The position numbers and the translations under genes are program-made. The notes below the pieces were generated by a model. That model searched no databases. It worked only from the letters and a program-made list of their open reading frames with translations, and was not told where the DNA came from. Positions 50,334 through 59,822 of a stretch of 64,000 nt of DNA are shown piece by piece. The stretch is from Glandiceps talaboti (Eukaryota; Hemichordata; Enteropneusta; Spengelidae): assembly GCF_964340395.1 (NCBI RefSeq), contig NC_135550.1, positions 6,140,601 through 6,204,600 of the forward strand, in the 5' to 3' direction. Position 1 is the first letter of the stretch. Every line of letters starts with the position of its first letter.

Positions 50334-51974
50334 TTACATTGCATTTGGCCTTGGCCTTGCTACTTCTATAATTCCTCTATTCTTGGGATGGTATGCTATG
50401 TAGATTCTCTTGATGCAATTTACTCTCAACATTTTGATGGTTGCATGAGAAATTCCAGCTTGTCCAGAAAATCTCACAAACTCCAAGCATGGACAATGAT
50501 AAGCCATTGTTTTTACCAATTTATCTGTGATGTGTACCATTCTTGGAAAACGAGCATGACTCAGTGGACAGTTCATTGCTAATTTGCATAAAGCATCTTC
50601 AGAAACACCTGGACAGTGACCATTCAGATCCAAGCAGCTTAGGTTCTGACAGGTTTGAGAAAGTGCCAGTACAAAGTCGTCATCCAAGTTATTGTTTGAA
50701 AGAGTCAGAGTTTGTAAATTTGTGCAGGAATTTACAACTGCCAGAAGGACATCATACATTAAATTTCCAAGAGGCCACAACTTCAAATGTTTCAGTTTAG
50801 CCGCTCTGGTCTCATCCTGCAGTAATGGATACAATACTCTGCCATCCATGTGTTCACAGGTGTACACTGTTAAACTATTCAAATTAATACAGTATTTGAC
50901 AACTGAAGCCATGACTGAGTGCATAGTAGTGCATATGGCAGATGAACACATCAACCTGAGATCCTTAAACTGGTGTCCATTCTTTGCCAAAATCCTGTCA
51001 ATCAATTCAGCTGAGATGCCATCAAGATCTGCATCCAACTTTTGCAAGAGTGGAAGTTGTGTCAAAGTCTCATACAGCACTTCTTCATCAACACCAGATA
51101 AACTGCCATCTAAAGTGAGGGTGATTAAGGACTTTGGAAGTGCAGGAAAAGCACAACTGCCATGTTGAATACGAAATAATTCATTATAATAACTCAAATT
51201 AAGATCTGATAAATGCTTACAACCATTGAACAGATTTCTCAAACCATTCTCACTCACATTGCTCCATGAATATTCATCTAATTTCCTGATCTTCAAAGTT
51301 CTTAGATTTGGGCATTTTTCAGCCAGCTCTGCTAAATTTCTATCTGAGATCCCAACATTGCCTGTTGTGTAGAAATAGATTAGTCTTTCCCCAAGGCTAG
51401 ATATAATCTTTGAAATCTGATTTTTGGTTAGTGGCTTTGATGATGATACTTTGTGAATGCAAACAAAGAACAGAGACTTATTATTGTCAATGAAAGAACA
51501 CAAGGCTTCATTGTCAATGCCTGGTCGAGTACCATATTGCTCCTGGAAGATTAAATGCTGGAATTCTGATGAGTGGAGATCCTTCAGACAGGAGCCTGTA
51601 ACCTCAGGAAGAGAAATTAACTCTAGTGTATGGAGTTGTGTCTGATACTGCAGTAGAGATTGCAGACCATGCTCAGTGACATTTAGACATCCATCAATTG
51701 ACAATGACTGCAGCTGACATTTGCAATCTGCTAGCTTCAGTAGGACTGCATCATCAATCTGAGTACACTCATAGAAATTGATCTTCTTCAGTGCAGCACA
51801 AAATAATTGTTCTGCTATGTGTGGTAAATATTCAGGTGTAAATTTATCATGGAAACCAAGTCTTTCTATGAGTACCTCTTTTAACTTGGTTGGTAAGTCA
51901 TTGTGTATGTTTGTTATCACATGAAGATTCTTACCAATGCAGTCAAGGCACAAATCTACCAGCTTCTTCAGCAT
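50334..51974 (-). CDS. LRR-2: leucine-rich-repeat protein with VHL-box-like N-terminus (tandem copy 2)
   Basis: Single-exon coding region of 546 residues from the conserved ATG (MLKKLVDLC). The first roughly 95 residues match LRR-1 and LRR-3 exactly, including the BC-box- and Cul2-box-like motifs. The LRR region differs at scattered positions, mostly in strand positions (LELISLPEV, RLIYFYTTGN, FVRFSGQAGIS). The C-terminus is odd: after YHPK an inserted base shifts the frame and adds NRGIIEVARPRPNAM before the stop, where the other two copies end in IEE or IE. The frame is open upstream of this ATG through GEYTEEYKQGA without an ATG, so the MLKK start is preferred. AATAAA lies about 45 bp past the stop. 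Confidence 0.9.
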   Translation of the reverse strand: MLKKLVDLCLDCIGKNLHVITNIHNDLPTKLKEVLIERLGFHDKFTPEYLPHIAEQLFCAALKKINFYECTQIDDAVLLKLADCKCQLQSLSIDGCLNVTEHGLQSLLQYQTQLHTLELISLPEVTGSCLKDLHSSEFQHLIFQEQYGTRPGIDNEALCSFIDNNKSLFFVCIHKVSSSKPLTKNQISKIISSLGERLIYFYTTGNVGISDRNLAELAEKCPNLRTLKIRKLDEYSWSNVSENGLRNLFNGCKHLSDLNLSYYNELFRIQHGSCAFPALPKSLITLTLDGSLSGVDEEVLYETLTQLPLLQKLDADLDGISAELIDRILAKNGHQFKDLRLMCSSAICTTMHSVMASVVKYCINLNSLTVYTCEHMDGRVLYPLLQDETRAAKLKHLKLWPLGNLMYDVLLAVVNSCTNLQTLTLSNNNLDDDFVLALSQTCQNLSCLDLNGHCPGVSEDALCKLAMNCPLSHARFPRMVHITDKLVKTMAYHCPCLEFVRFSGQAGISHATIKMLRVNCIKRIYIAYHPKNRGIIEVARPRPNAM

Positions 51975-52038
51975 GGCTCCTTGTTTATATTCTTCTGTGT
52001 ATTCTCCTCTGATAATAGTCACAGACTTGGCAACATAA
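51975..52038 (-). other. LRR-2 5' UTR end of the coding exon, with a 5-codon uORF
   Basis: Predicted acceptor GAATTACAG on the - strand just above 52038. The leader starts TT-ATG-TTG-CCA-AGT-CTG-TGA, a five-codon uORF parallel to that of LRR-1, then runs to the main ATG. Confidence 0.6.
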
Positions 52039-52255
52039 CTGTAATTCGGAAATATAGATTGAAATCAAGGATGATTTTCTTATGGGGAAACAAGTACGTA
52101 AACTTTTATTTTCAACTCATCAACTATGATGAAAACGAATATGTAAAGCTAGACCTCAAATATCACACAAACTCTATAAATAAATCTTAAATTTAAACCA
52201 TGCTGTGACATCACAATGTAAGGAGTAGTAATTGGACAAAATGACCTAGACTCTT

Positions 52256-52307
<52 letters not shown>

Positions 52308-52789
52308 ACACATACACACACACACACACACACGCATGCACACACGCACAACATATAATTATAGTTTATAGCATGCACCCTATCTATAAGAAAAATATTC
52401 CAAATGGCTGAACAATTATATACAAAACCTGAGATTTACTAAACATCTGTGTATTATGGCTTCACTGTCATTTCCTTGTCCCTTGTACATTTTTAAATTG
52501 CTGATAATCTAAATCAACTTTTACCTTGATTCACTTTCTGTGCTGACTAGGTTCTAAATTAAATAATAACTCATTCGCTTGATAATTTATGAGTGCTGCA
52601 TTGTGACATTTTGTCTTTGTATTTACTATACCTTTGTATTTATATATTTGCTAGTTTGTTTTAGCAGGAAACACTTACTGCAGAAAATCCAATGAAGAAA
52701 TTTAGTTTTCTTAATGGCTGCAATAAAGATTCCATTCTATTCTATTCTGTCCTATACCATGTTCTCCATATGCTGTAAGATAATATGTT

Positions 52790-52820
<31 letters not shown>

Positions 52821-53271
52821 TTGTGATGATAATATGGCGTTTTCCAATTTCATTGAATTAGAGAAGAAAATTGGAGCAAGTATGAACACTTACATCACTG
52901 GGTTATATAACATGATGAGATATGAGACCCATATTTTAATTACACATAGCACGAATAGATTGCATTCCATCGATGGCCGGTCTGTCAAGACGTCTGCAGC
53001 TAAGCTAGCAGTGCCATACGTCGCACATTTAAATAAATTCAGTACCTCCTAAAACGGTATTATTTAGTCAGCGTATTTCATCAGTCAAAGCGTATCATTA
53101 CTTACAGATAATAATATTTGTGATATTGCTACGCAGTTTGTTGAGATTTTCGAGAAGAAAAAAAAACATGCACACGATGTAACGTTTTATACATGAAAAT
53201 TGTAAGTGAACGTCGAGATGTCGTCAACATTGTAATTATTTCGCATGCCATTCCAAACACAGAATACTTAC
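52039..53271 (-). other. LRR-2 5'UTR intron
   Basis: Contains (CTA)n at 52256-52308, CA repeats to about 52335, a TTG tract at 52787-52824 and, at 52723-52755, CAATAAAGATTCCATTCTAT, a motif typical of the 3' tail of a non-LTR retrotransposon or SINE. Confidence 0.55.
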
Positions 53272-53400
53272 CATATTGTGCAGCTAGCGCTATTATCACA
53301 ACAAAAATCTCCTCATTTTCAAACTAGAAAAAATATTGGAAAGGCTGTGCCAGGTTACACAAAATGTGGCTAACGCGTATCACATTAAAGTTATTTTCGA
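53272..53400 (-). other. Predicted LRR-2 non-coding first exon
   Basis: On the - strand the sequence reads CAATATG then GTAAGTATTC, a strong donor (ACTTAC at 53266-53271 on +). Together with the acceptor at 52039 it predicts a 1.2-kb 5'UTR intron. The transcription start (right-hand end given here) is only approximate, placed just below the promoter block at 53437-53516. Confidence 0.5.
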
Positions 53401-53436
53401 TGTCAACGAGAAAGTCAGAGGAGAAAGTTTGCTGCT

Positions 53437-53516
53437 TGACCTCAGTTGACCTCGCCATTGCACATGCGTAGGCTACTTCTTACGTATAAATAGTTCTGAG
53501 AGGATAGTTTGATTGG
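53437..53516 (-). promoter_or_regulatory. LRR-2 promoter block: DR4 of TGACCT plus CCAAT box
   Basis: TGACCT-CAGT-TGACCT at 53437-53452 and GATTGG at 53511-53516. The spacing between the two elements (74 bp) equals that in the LRR-1 block. A GCACATGCGTAG segment between them is also shared. Confidence 0.6.
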
Positions 53517-53522
53517 TCAATA

Positions 53523-53714
53523 TTTGTTGACTAGCATAGTTGAAATATTTGTGTGAGGAATTGCAACATACTAATATATCGTGACATTTCCGTCAAGAAT
53601 TATTAAATTTACCGTACAAAATCTCTAGCAATATTAAACCAGAAAGTTCTGTCGCACTTTACATGTGAAAATCGTAAAAAATAACAACTAAACTGTCATT
53701 GAGGGAAAGGGGGA

Positions 53715-53780
<66 letters not shown>

Positions 53781-55166
53781 TGTGTGTGTGTGTGTGTGTG
53801 TGTGATCAACAGTTTTTGTATTTGGTGGAGATGTTAACTATGCTAATTTGGAAATTGCCCAAAATCACCATATGTGTATGATTTTGGTAATTAAAAAAAC
53901 ACTCAGAAACTACTGGACCAACAGATAATTGGTCTGAACATTTGTGAAAATTGATGTTCCTAAGTTTGTATCCATCACATAAGTTCTGTGTTATTTTTTG
54001 TATGGTTTCAACCATGCTTGCTATGGCATGCTGTTATTCAATAAAGATTGATTGATTACCTAAATGAAGAATTCTTCAAGGAATGACCCCTATTATTAAT
54101 ATGCAAATTAGATCCATGCCATTTTTGGTCAAAAGATGTACTGATTCTTCCAAGATAACAGGGCAGATTGGTCTGAAAACACAAACTCACTGTTTACAAG
54201 AGAAATTCCTGACACTATATCAAAAAATAAGTTGGCATTATGATTTCATCATAATTTATTTAAAATTACAAAAATCAAAAAGTATTTTTGCTGATCAGAG
54301 TACATTCGATTCCACCACAAATTACATAATTTGTGTAAAATGTGTTTCTAAAATATAGTCATATTTGGTTTGAAAACACATCCCCTTTACATAAAATACA
54401 CTTTCTGTTCAATATTCACTTCAACAAAATCCTTGCATATCAAGTACCCTTATTTGCATATAACTTTCCAAAATTTGTTGTTTTCCATATTTCTGGTGTA
54501 GGATTTAACTAACTAAAATAAATTGCAGGCAGATATGGATATCTGTATATGACACACATTTGGGTGAAATCAATTTCCAGTACAGCATGTTATCAATATC
54601 ACTATTAACATTATCTAAATAACTATTTGGTTAAACAGATAGCTCTGTTAAGTAACAATGATGTTTTGAGCAAAATTTATGTATACTAATTACTCTAATT
54701 TGCATATTATATCCTCATATCTACAAAACAATACTTGGAACAGGCAATATAAAAAAAAACATCCATTTTTTCCATACTGATTAATTTAATTTGCATTATG
54801 ATTTAAGTAATTTATTACATTTTTCTTTATACTTCCATACAGAATATTTAACATATGTATGCCACTTGAATGAAGCTGACTCAGAAAAGAACACAATTGT
54901 GTTTTTTTAAAATATATGTTTATTCAAAATAAAGAATGAAAAAAGCCCAGAGACTTGAGAGAAAGTCTATGTGTGTCTATATCTGTCTCTATTAAGATTG
55001 ATTTGTTGCTGAATGTACCAGTAGCCCATTTCTTGAAGATATCTCTGGTTGTGAAAAATTCCCAATATACATTAAAAAGTCTTCAGTGTGCCTATTGTTG
55101 AGCCATAGTTACAGGGCCTGGCTGAAAATACAACATTCATGATAGTGAATACAACTTCACTTCATA
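53523..55166. other. Intergenic region between LRR-2 promoter and LRR-3 3' end
   Basis: AT-rich. It holds the AG/TG tract (53718-53804) and, at 54030-54057, TTATTCAATAAAGATTGATT followed by GATT units, which looks like a truncated non-LTR retrotransposon tail. No gene is supported. Confidence 0.6.
53718..53804. repeat. (AG)n-(TG)n microsatellite
   Basis: About 60 bp AG followed by about 25 bp TG. Confidence 0.97.
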
Positions 55167-55172
55167 TTTATT
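55167..55172 (-). terminator. Candidate LRR-3 polyadenylation signal
   Basis: TTTATT on + is AATAAA on -, about 110 bp past the LRR-3 stop codon. Confidence 0.5.
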
Positions 55173-55284
55173 TCTACTCAGCTTGACTTTGATTTCACTG
55201 AGCTAGTCTATCAATTTAGTATAGTTATTGTATGTTCAGCTTTAGCCTTTGTCTAACACATTCTGGTACTTGGCCTCTTTCCTT

Positions 55285-56886
55285 CTACTCTATTTTGGGA
55301 TGGTATGCTATGTACACTCTCTTCACACAATTTTCTCTCAACATCTTGATAGCTTCAGGAGAAATTCCAGCTTCTCCAGAAAACCTTAAAAACACCAAGC
55401 ATGGACAATGATAAGCCATTGTTTTTACCAATTTATCTGTGATGTGTACCATTCTTGGAAAACGAGCAAGACTCAATGGGCATCTCATTGCTAATTTGCA
55501 TAAGGCATCTTCAGAAACATCTGGGCATTGACCATTCAAATCCAAGCTGCTTAGATTTTGGCAGTTTTTAGAAAGGGCCAGTACAAAGTCGTCATCCAAG
55601 TTATGGTTTGCAAGAGTCAGAGTCTGCAAATTTAGGCAAGAATTTACAACTGCCAGAAGGACATCATACATTAAATTTCCAAGAGGCCACAACTTCAAAT
55701 GTTTCAGTTTAGCCGCTCTGGTCTCATCCTGCAGTAACGGATACAATACTCTGCCATCCATGTGTTCACAGGTGTACACTGTTAAACTATTCAAATTAAT
55801 ACAGTATTTGGCAACTGAAGCCATGACTGAGTGCATAGTAGTGCATATGGCAGATGAACACATCAACCTGAGATCCTTAAATTGGTGTCCATTCTTTGCC
55901 AAAATCCTGTCAATCAATTCAGCTGAGATGCCATCAAGATTTGTATCCAACTTCTGTAGCAGTGGAAGTTGTGTCAAGGTCTCATACAGCACTTCTTCAT
56001 CAACACCAGATAAACTCCCATCCAAAGTGATATCTTCTAAAGACTTTGGAAGTTCAGGTAGGGCACACCTGCCATGTTGATTAAGAAATAACTCATGATA
56101 ATAACTCAAACTAATCTCTGATAATTGCTTACAACCATTGAACAGATTCCTCAAACCATTCTCACTCACATTGCTCCATGAATATTCATCTAATTTCCTG
56201 ATCTTCAAAGTTCTTAGATTTGGGCATTTTTCAGCCAGCTCTGTTAAATTTCTATCTGAGATTTCTGTGTTACCTGTTACATACAAGAGGATCAGTTGCT
56301 GCCCAAGGTTAGTGATAATCTTTGAAATCTGATTTTCAGTTAGTGGCTTTGATGATGATGCTTTGTGAATGCAAACAAAGAACAGAGACTTATTATTGTC
56401 AATGAAAGAACACAAGGCTTCATTATCAATGCCTGGCCGAGTACCATATTGCTCCTGGAAGATTAAATACTGGAATTCTGATGAGTGGAGATCCTTCAGA
56501 CAGGAACCTGTAACCTCAGGCAATGAAATTATTTCTAATGTTTGTAGCTGTGTCTGATACTGCAGCAGAGCTTGCAGACCATGATCAGTGACATTTAGAC
56601 ATCCATCAATTGACAATGACTGCAGCTGACATTTGCAGTCTGCTAGCTTCAGTAGGACTGCATCATCAATCTGAGTACACTCATAGAAATTGATCTTCTT
56701 CAGTGCAGCACAAAATAATTGTTCTGCTATGTGTGGTAAATATTCAGGTGTAAATTTATCATGGAAACCAAGTCTTTCTATGAGTACCTCTTTTAACTTG
56801 GTTGGTAAGTCATTGTGTATGTTTGTTATCACATGGAGATTCTTACCAATGCAGTCAAGGCACAAATCTACCAGCTTTTTCAACAT
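55285..56886 (-). CDS. LRR-3: leucine-rich-repeat protein with VHL-box-like N-terminus (tandem copy 3)
   Basis: Single-exon coding region of 533 residues from the MLKK ATG; an in-frame ATG nine codons earlier (56911-56913) would add MTNFETKDK but has a poor context (T at -3), whereas the MLKK ATG has A at -3. The N-terminus with BC-box- and Cul2-box-like motifs is identical to the other copies. Differences are concentrated in the middle LRRs (QLILLYVTGNTEIS, KQLSEISLSYYHELF, HGRCALPELPKSLEDI). Its C-terminal third is instead close to LRR-1 (LANHNLDDDF, QCPDVSEDAL). It ends YHPKIE. An AATAAA on the - strand lies about 110 bp past the stop. Confidence 0.9.
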   Translation of the reverse strand: MLKKLVDLCLDCIGKNLHVITNIHNDLPTKLKEVLIERLGFHDKFTPEYLPHIAEQLFCAALKKINFYECTQIDDAVLLKLADCKCQLQSLSIDGCLNVTDHGLQALLQYQTQLQTLEIISLPEVTGSCLKDLHSSEFQYLIFQEQYGTRPGIDNEALCSFIDNNKSLFFVCIHKASSSKPLTENQISKIITNLGQQLILLYVTGNTEISDRNLTELAEKCPNLRTLKIRKLDEYSWSNVSENGLRNLFNGCKQLSEISLSYYHELFLNQHGRCALPELPKSLEDITLDGSLSGVDEEVLYETLTQLPLLQKLDTNLDGISAELIDRILAKNGHQFKDLRLMCSSAICTTMHSVMASVAKYCINLNSLTVYTCEHMDGRVLYPLLQDETRAAKLKHLKLWPLGNLMYDVLLAVVNSCLNLQTLTLANHNLDDDFVLALSKNCQNLSSLDLNGQCPDVSEDALCKLAMRCPLSLARFPRMVHITDKLVKTMAYHCPCLVFLRFSGEAGISPEAIKMLRENCVKRVYIAYHPKIE

Positions 56887-57543
56887 TTTGTCTTTTGTTT
56901 CGAAGTTGGTCATTAACTTGGTATTCAATCTGTAATAAAAAATACATAAATTGCATAAAAGACTGACACAAGAAGAATGTATATCACAACTAGGAATTAA
57001 ATTTTAATAATTTTGGTGAAAACAAAAATTCTTTTAACCCCACTTAGCCTGACTAATGTAATTTATTTTTGAGTAATTTAATGGGTGATATTCATAGTTG
57101 ATATAAGGGCAATTTATGGTACCTGAAGGACACTTAGCCGAGGTTTTACTGCCAAGAATTATGCATTGGATAACGCCTCTTACATCCATTTAGTCAATAA
57201 CTCTGGACTTCAACACCTCTAGCTGCAATATTTGTCATTTTGCTTTTGAGCTTTTTGTAATTCTGGGGGTTTTTTGAATGTAAATTTACTCTAGAAGAAC
57301 AAAAGCCCCCCCCCCCCCCATAAATAAATGAATAAATAAATAAATAAAATGAAAATAACAGTAACACTACAATTGTTGCAGCTCGTAGAACACCAATAAT
57401 GCTAATCTTGTCTCCTTCATTTTGTTAGGTGTACAAGTCCGAGTACGTACATATTAATTATTACAGCTGTAATATTATTATAGCCTTGATTTTGTTTACA
57501 ATTATTTTGTGTTTCTTAAAGTAGCCACCATGTGAATGAGGAT

Positions 57544-57714
57544 CAGTGTGACCTCTAATGATAGCCATATTTTGTTGTTTTGGGTCAAAATGTTAAAAAC
57601 TGGCATTTCCTGTGAGTCACCACATAGTACAAGATAGAGGAACATCAAATTTTGGTACATCACTAGAAATTGTGTGTGTCAGTGGCACGTCAAATTGGCT
57701 TAGAGGGCACACTG
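57544..57714. mobile_element. Short MITE with CAGTGTKCCCTCTAA ends, copy 2, hAT-like
   Basis: Left end CAGTGTGACCTCTAA and right end TTAGAGGGCACACTG. It is flanked by ATGAGGAT on the left and ATGAGGAA on the right, a 7-of-8 match for an 8-bp target duplication as made by hAT transposases. Confidence 0.75.
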
Positions 57715-58208
57715 ATGAGGAATTAGTATTTATTTTGGACTTTTAATTTCTAAAACTCAATAAATTGCAAAGATTTATCTAAAATGTTTGTTACTGTACG
57801 TACAATAACAAAGTTTTTAAAACATTTTTAGTTCTTTACAAACTCAGACTTAGTCAATGTTGTGTCTTATTTATTTTTCAAGTAGGAAGCCATGATAAAT
57901 TTGTTTCAGAAATTACAAAATCCAAAATAAATACCAAATCCTTATGCATATGGCCACTTTAATATTTTACTGTCCATTTTTTATTTTCTCTCTTGATGTC
58001 GGCAAAAAAATCAGGCTTAGAATGAGATCATCCCGGAGTACTAAATGACTACAGTCACTAGTTATTATTCAATAATTGTAACATAATTTTTGTTTCACAG
58101 CTTTTTGTTCTGTTTTTTTTGCACTCAGAAGTAATTATTAAGTGCTTATTTTAGAGCACAAACTCCAGAACAATAAAAAGCTAAGAAACCAAAACTAAAG
58201 CTACAACT

Positions 58209-59505
58209 ATTGAATTATTACAGGTTAATCACAGGGAGCCCAGGAATCGTGTACAAATAAATAAACAAACAAACAATCAAACAAACAAACAAACAAACAA
58301 ACAAACAAAAAAACAAAAAAACAAAAAACAAACAACAAACAAACAAGATATGCATGGTAAATGAAATGTCATTTCAAACTCATGGATAACTAGATGTTAT
58401 TCCCTAATATTATTCTTCATACAAGTGACCTAAGGGGCCTCTGTCACTACTTGTCTAATGACTCAGTCATAGTGACAACCCATTGGTCATGAGTATTTTC
58501 TGGCTGAATGAAGAAAAATGTTGGAAAATAACATAATTATACCAGTGCCAGTAATATCAAAGAAAAATTGGGGAAAGTAATGGCAATTTTGAATGTTTTG
58601 ACTCATATTTCGAACCAGTGATGCAAACATGTGTTGTCATGCTGTAGAACGACCAGAGTATATATTCCATATTTTTTTTTTCAACTTGGCTCCTGCATGG
58701 TGTTCAAACTATATATATTATACATATAACCCTGTATATTATTGAAATAATATACTATGTTTCTTCTCGTCCTGCTTGCAGAGCAGACAGTGTACATGAC
58801 TTGATTACCGACATGATCTCAGTTTTCAGAACCAAGTCCCAAATTACTCCGTCTGCAAGTAGGACTATGTTTCTACTTATACAAGTATCTACATAAACAC
58901 CACTAGATAGTATTTAGTATATACAGTATAATAATTATATTATACTGTAATACTAAAGCTATTGGTGATGAAATCCATGCTATAATGGAGTGTAGCAATA
59001 CATCTGTAATTGAAGATAGAAATCAATTTCAAAGAACTATTGAAAATTATGATCAAAGTCTTTCAAAATTATCTATTAAAAAAAGAATACTTCAAAAGAA
59101 TAATGAGCTCAAATGATGATTTCATCACTAATAGCTTTGGAAATTCATTATCTTTGTATTCAATACTGTAGTTTAGAGTTTTATTTATATTTATAATTAT
59201 CTATTATCTTTGTTGTTTCTGTATGTTATAGACTCTAGATATTGTATTCCTTACATTATTTCATGTCAAATAAAATATACTATCTTAGTATCTATCTATT
59301 AGTATTAAAATGTTTCTCTAACATTTTAATAGTATACTGGCCCATATATGCACATACATCTATATAGATAATTGTCCATGAGTTTTGAATATTTCATTTA
59401 CCCATACTTATTTTGTTTGTTTGTTTGTTTGTTTGTTTGTTTGTTTGTTTGTGTATTTGTAACACGGTTCCTGGGCAGCTGGGCTCCCTGTATTATGTGA
59501 TTGAA
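58209..59505. mobile_element. 1.3-kb inverted-repeat element with (AAAC)n / (TTTG)n arms
   Basis: Left arm: TTGAATTATTACAGG, CACAGGGAGCCCAGGAA, GTGTACAAATAAATAAAC then an AAAC tract. Right arm is the inverse: a TTTG tract, TTTGTAACACGGTTCCTGGG, GGGCTCCCTGTATTATGTGA, TTGAA. Inside are a single-arm relative of the foldback element (58380-58700), a second inner inverse pair (58951-58976 and 59118-59141) and a coding-like fragment. Confidence 0.6.
58952..59116 (+). pseudogene. Coding-like fragment inside the inverted-repeat element
   Basis: 54 open codons to a TGA, reading TKAIGDEIHAIMEC and later RTIENYDQSLSKLSIKKRIL, a helical, charged composition unlike the flanks. I do not recognise it. It could be the degraded C-terminus of an element-encoded protein or chance. 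Confidence 0.3.
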
Positions 59506-59638
59506 TGAAGGGGCGGGACTCGACTAGTGAGTAGTGTACTGTGACTCTGACCTGCAAGCATGGAGTAATTTTAAATTAAAGTTACCAACACTCCATTTCC
59601 GTGGAAAACAAATCTTTACCGTGTCTATACGAACTTAC

Positions 59639-59720
59639 AATGTCATCACTGTCCATTCGAAAGCCCCGACAGCACACTACATCACGGATGTCAACGTTTT
59701 CGTTCGAAGTTAACTCGTTT
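59639..59720 (-). other. Predicted LRR-3 non-coding first exon
   Basis: On the - strand the donor reads CATT then GTAAGTTCG (ACTTAC at 59633-59638 on +). With the acceptor TTTATTACAG just above 56929 it gives a 2.7-kb 5'UTR intron. The right end is a guess just below the promoter block. Confidence 0.5.
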
Positions 59721-59738
59721 GCTCGGCCTGTACGTACA

Positions 59739-59822
59739 TGACCTCGAGTGACCTACGAATCGCACATGCGTAGTTTACTTCTCGAGCACGAACATAGCTT
59801 TTAAGAGAGGGAATTTGATTGG
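59739..59822 (-). promoter_or_regulatory. LRR-3 promoter block: DR4 of TGACCT plus CCAAT box
   Basis: TGACCT-CGAG-TGACCT at 59739-59754 and GATTGG at 59817-59822. This is the most diverged of the three blocks, yet both half-sites, the 4-bp spacing and the CCAAT box are intact. Confidence 0.6.

Larger units (their letters stand above)
56930..59638 (-). other. LRR-3 5'UTR intron
   Basis: A 2.7-kb intron on the - strand that has collected a poly-C run (57308-57319), a hAT-type MITE and a 1.3-kb inverted-repeat element. It is more than twice the length of the LRR-2 intron because of these insertions. Confidence 0.55.

Noticed and set aside
50692-51168. A 158-codon open frame on + across LRR-2, with similar ones across LRR-1 and LRR-3
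   Set aside because: Shadows of the LRR coding exons. They recur only because the genes are duplicated.
46420-56928. F-box/LRR (FBXL) proteins
   Set aside because: The LRRs resemble FBXL repeats, but the N-terminus fits BC-box and Cul2-box spacing and lacks the F-box pattern with its conserved Trp/Arg positions.
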